From Metellina segmentata (Eukaryota; Arthropoda; Arachnida; Araneae; Tetragnathidae), in contig OX375876.1 in the NCBI GenBank assembly GCA_947359465.1, positions 65,478,998-65,542,997 of the forward strand: a stretch of 64,000 nucleotides of DNA, written 5' to 3'. Under the pieces are notes generated by a model, which saw only the letters and a list, made by a program, of their open reading frames with translations, had not been told where the DNA came from and did no database searches. The position numbers and the translations under genes were made by a program. Below, one piece after another: positions 58,705 through 64,000 of the stretch (position 1 is its first letter; every line of letters starts with the position of its first letter).

Positions 58705-58910
58705 GAACCCCATGTGTATTTGAGACAACATTCTGAATTCATGTATCATGGATTGAAAGTGATGTAAATTGGAATTTTGCAGTTTGCTTCAATTTTATCA
58801 GTAAACAAATCCGTAAGTTTCGGCCTAATTTGTCCCTCGTGGAACCAAAGAAAGACTTTAATGTTACAAACCAGTGTTTAGTAAAATGCAATGTTTTGAT
58901 TACATATTTC
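58705..58910 (+). repeat. Direct repeat S, copy 2
   Basis: It matches 57301-57499 (see there). It ends where the Tc1-like transposase remnant begins, so repeat S may be the non-coding end of the same transposon family. Confidence 0.8.
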
Positions 58911-59350
58911 AGCTCAGCTGTAGATTTCGGACTTGGTTTCCTGGTTCGTTAGCGTCTCTTTAACTCTTCTCACAACTGTTCTACGTGGTATAGTTCAGGT
59001 CTCTGAGCAGGCACGGGAAGACGTTTTACAGCCATATCTTGATACCACTGCTTGACAGAGGCTGCAACATGACATGTAGCGTTGTCGTCCTGGAAGTAAC
59101 ATTCGTCCATTCCATAAAATTGCCAGAGCGTAGGAAGAACCTGATTGTCCAAAATGCTCATGTAGGCTTCGTCGTTCATTTTACCTGGAACAACATGCAA
59201 AGGTCCCAAGTCATACCACTAAAAACACCCCAAACAAGTAATCGGATTTTATGCAAATCCGCTGCGTTCAGTCCATTATTGTAGAGTAGTATATATTCAT
59301 ATTCAAAATCCTCGGGGTACATCATTAGGTGCGTACGGGCTTCACGAGTC
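58911..59350 (-). pseudogene. Tc1-like transposase C-terminal fragment
   Basis: On the minus strand, VWGVFSG-like residues (about 59235-59215) precede an open frame from 59209 to 58970. That frame reads GKMNDEAYMSILDNQVLPTL, CYFQDDNATCHVA (second catalytic Asp in QDDNA), VKQWYQDMAVKRLPVPAQRP and ELYHVEQL. A stop follows, then EELKRR. The order LWGxFSG, VLPTL, FQxDNAxxH, WPAxxPxLxxxEHLW is that of Tc1-type transposases; here the usual SPDLNPIEHLW reads RPELYHVEQL. The N-terminal half is missing, so it is a truncated pseudogene. Confidence 0.88.
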
Positions 59351-59490
59351 CATGGTACCCTAGTAGTCTAATCTTAAACCATATGGTTTGCTGCGTCTGG
59401 TAAACAGGGGAGTCAGGACCCCAGGATGGCCAGGCGATTCTTCTCCTCTCCTACCACTTTTCTGTTCACAATTGACATTGTTTTGTGTTC

Positions 59491-59725
59491 GGCCCTCTGT
59501 GGTAGCCCGGTTGGAAGAGTACCGGATCACCAACCAAAGGTTTGCGTTCAAATCCAACCAAAGAGCATTGTGTACAAAGGGGGGCGGGTGTACGTTAAAT
59601 CTGTCGTGGCCTCAAATGTCATGTTGGCATTGTGTGTAAGTTAGAAGGGTAGTGCGGCAGCACAGGTGTGACCTCGTCATCTGACCATGGTTCAAAATTA
59701 TAGTGAAACTTCAATTAAACGTCAC
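59491..59725 (+). repeat. SINE family A, tail-truncated
   Basis: The head GTGGTAGCCCGGTTGGAAGA and GGTTTGCGTTCAAATCCAAC are followed by GTACGTTAAATCTGTCGTGG, CCTCAAATGTCATGTTGGCA and CATCTGACCATGGTTCAAAA. It stops before the TTGTCCTCGG segment. Several overlapping open frames here are by-products of the SINE. Confidence 0.88.
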
Positions 59726-60070
59726 TCTTCTAACCGTCGGTCCGTTATTAAAAGTTAATTCATTAAATATGAAAAGTTATTAGCACCTACACACGGAAAA
59801 TGACAGACTATTTTAAAATCGGAATAGGTATGTATGTCTGGAGCGTAATTTCATCTCACAATATGTACTATACTGTACTTAATGTAAAATGTCTTTTGCT
59901 TGTTTCTGCAAAATAAATACATATATGTTCAGTTTATTTCCAATTTGTAAATTTGAATTTCTCATCGTTCGATCATATGCAGTGGATGAGGTGAGTTGTT
60001 TAAGGTCTTTGTGTTATCCTTCTATTCGATTAACAACCATGATCCCGATCCCGAGCCTGACGGTTAACTG
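59726..60070. other. Spacer
   Basis: No recognised feature. Confidence 0.4.
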
Positions 60071-60075
60071 TACCT

Positions 60076-60168
60076 CGGATATTTCTCTTCGGGTTTGATC
60101 CTGGAACATCACCAAAAGCCTGTTATGTTGCTCCAGTACGACGTTAAATAAAATATCGACCTACCTTG
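60076..60168 (+). repeat. SINE family A/C tail fragment
   Basis: TTTGATCCTGGAACATCACC, AAAAGCCTGTTATGTTGCTC and CAGTACGACGTTAAATAAAA are the shared tail of families A and C. The rest is absent. Confidence 0.75.
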
Positions 60169-61600
60169 TTGTACAAGTATGGCCTGTTGTGCCATAAAAC
60201 CAACCTAAATTTAGTGATTGTTAATTTGTAACATTATGAGTCAAATATGTGCTTCAAGTTAACACTTTTCCCAGTTAAGTTAATCTACTTATCTCAATAG
60301 TGTCTGTGTGTTTACAGTCGTAACACATTAACTAATGTTCTTTAAATAGGCCGTGTTTCGTCTTCATTTCTCTGTTTTCCATTGCCAGGTCAAAGTTAAA
60401 AAAAGAGTGTTTTGCTTTGTGGCTTGTATAAAAGGTTATGCTGTTATTATTTGTTGTATTGTTGTTTTAACACGGAAAAGCGTAATCAATCTCCAACTCT
60501 GACGTTCCTCATCTACAATTTAACCGAAGGAAACTTTTACAGAATATCTTAAGGTAACCCAACACGACAAAACACTTTCCACCTAACCTCTTAATGAAAG
60601 CTAAAAGTAATATAAAGGAAATAAGAAAGTCGTTTCATTATTTTTATCTTTCAAAGAAATGAATTAAGAGTGTGTTTTGAAGCTAAGGTGAGATTTAACG
60701 TTTTGCTAACCTATTTTTGTGTTGGCTATAAAAGTCTTAACTTACATTTATATTTAAAAACGTGACTAAAATTGGTGTAAAATTTATGAAGATTGTTTTG
60801 AAGTGAATCACTGTTATGCTGGAGAGTAATGTTTTTGCTTTCTAGAATAAGTTTCTCGCATAATTTACATTTTTTTGTTTAAATTTATTTGTCATTGCGT
60901 TAATTTTATTTTAAGTCTTTGCAATTATTTTTAAAGATTCATTCTTTGTATGAGGTTCAAATTAAATTTTGCTTGTCCAAATCATTTTTCATGCACTAGT
61001 TTAATTTTTCTTCCACTAAATTAAAAGAAAAACATTAAAAAAATAAACTGTAGTGCATAACTAAATTTAGGCAAAGGAAATTGAAAAACTCCTTTCTTTA
61101 ATAGAGTTATATCTCTACTTTTAATGAGCATGGTCTTCAAAGAATTAAGCACACAACAGTAAATGTGATATAATTTTAAAATTCCCCTAGACTGATTCCA
61201 AATTTCTCAAGAAAGTAGATATTTGAGCTGTTTCATTACAGATATATGTGCATTTATGATTAAGTTTGACTCAATACTTTCTATATTTGGAAGAATTCTA
61301 TAATGCATTGATGAGCCATGTGAGCGTTATTACGGATTGTGGCCCTCTGACTATTGCAAATTTTACATAGAATACTCAGCCATGTGATCCAGAATCATGT
61401 GAACCTCGATCTCGAATAATGTGATCTAGAGCAGTAATGGGCAAATATTGCAGTTCTTCTGTACTTCAACGTTTAAAGGTATAGAAAATTATAAATGTTA
61501 TTATTATTTATATTAATTAAGCTATACAAATGCGCTAATAAAGAGGAGAAAAGGCGCACATTTGTATAAATTAATATTATTTTGAAGACATGTTTGTATT
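60169..61600. other. AT-rich stretch with a hairpin
   Basis: No gene was recognised. A 23-bp imperfect stem (TATTAATTAAGCTATACAAA paired with TTTGTATAAATTAATA) with a ~19-nt loop lies at 61511-61576. Confidence 0.4.
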
Positions 61601-61604
61601 TCAA

Positions 61605-62782
61605 CAGGATCCTTTACTTAACTTGATATTGGGACCCAGAGTGAAGATAAGTAATTTGTTTGCAACGTCGTATATCAATTAGAAAAATAAGTACATTTGC
61701 CAAAACGGGTATTTAAAAACTTTCATTCATATCACCACATGTGTCTGGAAGTGACTAAATATCTCAAGCTTTCAGTTATTATTGCATGGTGTTGGATAAT
61801 CAAAACTATAATGTATAACCATAACAACTTTCATTGATTTAGAATTTTTCCAATTAATTAAAAAAATGGCAGTTTTTTACTAAATCTAATGTAGAAGATG
61901 ACAGTGACATCCTTTTCATTTCTTGTAAAGCTAAAAATCCCGATATCTATTCTGTTTAAGGAGGGTCCTTTGCTTAACCTGATACAAGGTTCCAGAGGGC
62001 AGATGGTGACATGTGCTTGCAATGCCATATATAAGGTTAAAAGTTAGATAGATTTGCTAAAACAAGTTTTTGAAAGCTTTCGTTCACATCCCGGGAGCAG
62101 AAAGTGCTTAAAACTGTGACGTACGTCGTAGAACAAAGTCTTTGCAGAACAATGTTCCCTAAATTTTATCAAAATTTTGGCCGATTTCTTTCATTTATAA
62201 GTTAAGATGTTCTACAGTGCTAAGTGCTCTCCTTGCCGCACATTTTTTTCTAGCTACGGAACAACCTTTACACACCGACCAAATTACCACAAACATTTTA
62301 TAAATAACACATTTTCTAGTATGTCAATATTTAACTTCAAAAATTATCGACAGAATAGCAAATTCTAAAAGTATGCCTTGGTTTTAAATAAAGTAAGTTA
62401 ATTCATTTTGATGTGTTTTCTTATAAATATATAATACATATTTAACCGATAATTGTATTTTACATCTGCTTTTGATTTTACTGTAGTTTTAAAAATTCGG
62501 TCAAAATGCCTGCACAACAATTGCAATTATTCGGAGTTGTGTTGTAGAACACTGAATATAATTCTGCACCTGGGGTACACATCACCACATGTCTAGAAGG
62601 GACCAAATATTTTAAGCTTTTAGAGTTAGTGAAAGGTGTCGGATAATCAAACGTGTAATGCAGTAAATAACATCTTTTTTATTTAGAATTCCCTTTTTTT
62701 CTACGAAATGGCTTTCTCGAAATCAAAGGTAGAATTAAAACAATGACAAAACACTAAAACAATGACATCCTTGAAAAGCTAA
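61605..62782. repeat. Duplication of a ~330-bp block; second copy split by a 488-bp insertion
   Basis: Block part X (TCCTTTACTTAACTTGATAT / TCCTTTGCTTAACCTGATAC) starts at 61610 and 61968. Part Y (ATCACCACATGTGTCTGGAA / ATCACCACATGTCTAGAAGG; TGGATAATCAAAACTATAAT / CGGATAATCAAACGTGTAAT; GTGACATCC / ATGACATCCTTG) starts at 61730 and 62581. In the first copy X runs straight into Y. In the second they are separated by the insertion at 62090-62577. Confidence 0.8.
62090..62577. mobile_element. Putative 488-bp insertion with 5-bp duplication
   Basis: The boundary is set by comparison with the uninterrupted copy. CACAT lies on both sides (62085-62089 and 62578-62582). The ends CCCGGGAGCAGAA and (reverse complement of the right) TACCCCAGGTGCAGAA are weakly inverted. 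No LTR or coding feature was seen; superfamily unknown. Confidence 0.5.
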
Positions 62783-63172
62783 AGCGTATGATTTTGTTGT
62801 TTTGATTGATGATACCCCTTACTCGCTGTCTCACACTGCACTGAATGAGCATATAGAAGGAACAATAGCAAATCAACTGTCTTTTGTTTATTGGCGTAGA
62901 AACATAAACACTTGAATAATTTCAATACCAACAGCTTTTCACATCTGAGAGTGCGAAAAAGGGGAAAAGAAGTTATTCTCACCCAAGTTCGGTCACGGTC
63001 TATTTGAAGCAATCACCCCGTATGCACCCCTCATTGTTCCAAAGATGTCCTGCAGATCGCAGCTTGCGTTTGTTTTCGTGCTCTCACAGTTGTGTTTATT
63101 TATACACAAAACTAATCGCGATGACAGTGGGAAATGCCAAAGAAAGGAATGCGAAATCGAAAGGCGTTTTTG
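62783..63172. other. Less AT-rich segment before the terminal tandem repeat
   Basis: A 77-codon minus frame and plus frames crossing into the tandem repeat show no known motif. The segment at 63010-63130 is GC-richer. Confidence 0.3.
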
Positions 63173-64000
63173 CTTTCAGGGTACAAAGACCCGAAAATTT
63201 GAATTCGAAGAACAGGAATTTTTTTCCTGCTTTACTCGAAAGTTTAATGCCCATTTAAAACAAACATTTGATGTGCATTTTTTCCAGAAAAGAAAAGTTA
63301 GTTCTTTGGATGGTAATTTTTTTATAGTAATTACAATAACAATTGCATGGAAGACTGTTTACTTATTTTACCTTCTATACGTAATCTCTATCTGCATCTA
63401 ATCGGGACACCTTCCTAAGAAGAGTTCTAAGAGCCCTTTCGGTTAGTCAGATGGTTGGATGTTTTGGAGTTTTCTCTTTCAGGGTGCAAACACCCGAAAA
63501 TTTGAATTCGAAGCACAGGAAATTTTTTCCTGCTTTACTCGAAAGTTTCATGTTTATTTAAAACAAACATTTTGTATGCATTTTTATCAGAAAAGAAAAA
63601 TTAGTTCTTTGAATGGTAATTTTTTTTATAGTAATTACAATAACATTTACATGGAAGACAGTTTACTTATTTTACCTTCTAGCCGACCAACCGGTATAGT
63701 GAGGCCTCTGGATCGGAAGGTTCCTGGTTCGAATCCGGGGTCAGAGCATGGATGTAAACTGTACTGTTCTTTGTTAGGGTTAATGATTGTCGCCCATTGA
63801 GTGCTCCATCACTTCTGGCCTTGTAGTGGCAAAATGATTACAAATAAACAATGCCCTCCTTTGGATAAAATTTTTTTTTACCTTTTATACGTAATCTTTA
63901 TCTGCAACTAATTGGACACACCTTTCTAAGAAGAGTTCTAAGATCCTTTTCGGTTAGTCAGATCGTAGGTTGGATGTTTTGAAGTTTTCGCTTTCAGGGT
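63173..64000. repeat. ~303-bp tandem repeat R3, continuing beyond the window
   Basis: CTTTCAGGGT occurs at 63173, 63476 and 63991. Between the first two it is 303 bp; between the second and third 515 bp, the excess being a family B SINE. Shared landmarks are CCCGAAAATTTGAATTCGAA, TTCCTGCTTTACTCGAAAGT, GGTAATTTTTTTATAGTAAT and AAGAAGAGTTCTAAGA. The third unit is cut by the window edge. Confidence 0.93.
63682..63877 (+). repeat. SINE family B, inserted in tandem repeat R3
   Basis: The head GCCGACCAACCGGTATAGTG (with a short deletion before AGGCCTCTGG) and the B box GGTTCCTGGTTCGAATCCGG lead into GGTCAGAGCATGGATGTAAA. The family B body follows (TACTGTTCTTTGTTAGGGTT, CATTGAGTGCTCCATCACTT) and it ends TTGGATAAAATTTTTTTT. 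The flanks TTACCTTCTA (63672-63681) and TTACCTTTTA (63878-63887) form a 10-bp duplication with one change; the first unit of R3 shows the empty site at about 63369. Confidence 0.93.

Noticed and set aside
63459..63800. 113-codon plus frame
   Set aside because: Half is tandem repeat R3 and the C-terminus is SINE family B sequence; not a gene.

Overview
The window looks like AT-rich, repeat-dense, non-genic nuclear DNA of an arthropod, most likely an arachnid and perhaps an orb-weaving spider. That placement is an inference from the style of the tRNA-headed SINEs, the Tc1/mariner/pogo/hAT/Harbinger content, the base composition and the absence of compact genes. I could not search a database. 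I found no host protein-coding gene, no rRNA gene and no functional tRNA gene. Every recognisable protein fragment belongs to a decayed DNA transposase.

Layout. 1-6 kb: a SINE of family D, then a ~390-bp local satellite interrupted by a family A SINE and by a pogo-like transposon that still carries a zinc-knuckle transposase C-terminus, then a ~560-bp tandem repeat. 6-12 kb: a GC-richer islet, then AT-rich sequence with no feature. 12-16 kb: an 841-bp pogo/Tigger-type MITE with subterminal repeats, then four family A SINE copies. 16.6-17.6 kb: a tandem duplication with a conserved minus-strand reading frame. 18.2 kb: a 153-bp hAT MITE. 23-26.5 kb: a mosaic of a dispersed repeat in several orientations, a family B SINE, two related TIR elements and a nested Harbinger-type MITE. 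27.5-28.9 kb: a 285-bp tandem duplication, then a family C SINE holding a hAT MITE. 35.6-41.1 kb: nested SINEs, a TTAA-flanked MITE, another hAT MITE and more SINEs. 41.1-42.4 kb: a long-armed foldback element. 43.5-46.5 kb: a ~240-bp satellite, a degenerate minisatellite invaded by a MITE and partly duplicated, and a second pogo-type MITE. 53.2-59.4 kb: a Tc1 pseudo-element, a mariner pseudo-element, an 810-bp element with near-identical TIRs, and a Tc1-like transposase remnant. 59.5-64 kb: SINE pieces, a duplication split by an insertion, and a ~303-bp tandem repeat that runs off the right edge and contains a family B SINE.

The sequence is best read as a layered insertion record. Several elements sit inside others with target-site duplications that I could read directly, so the order of events can be worked out. 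The most notable pattern is modular SINE structure: two tRNA-like heads are combined with two different bodies. The best leads for something new are the SINE modularity, the in-frame minus-strand peptide repeat at 16.7-17.4 kb, the GTGCAC-rich hAT MITE, and a 70-nt hairpin at 42.74 kb.
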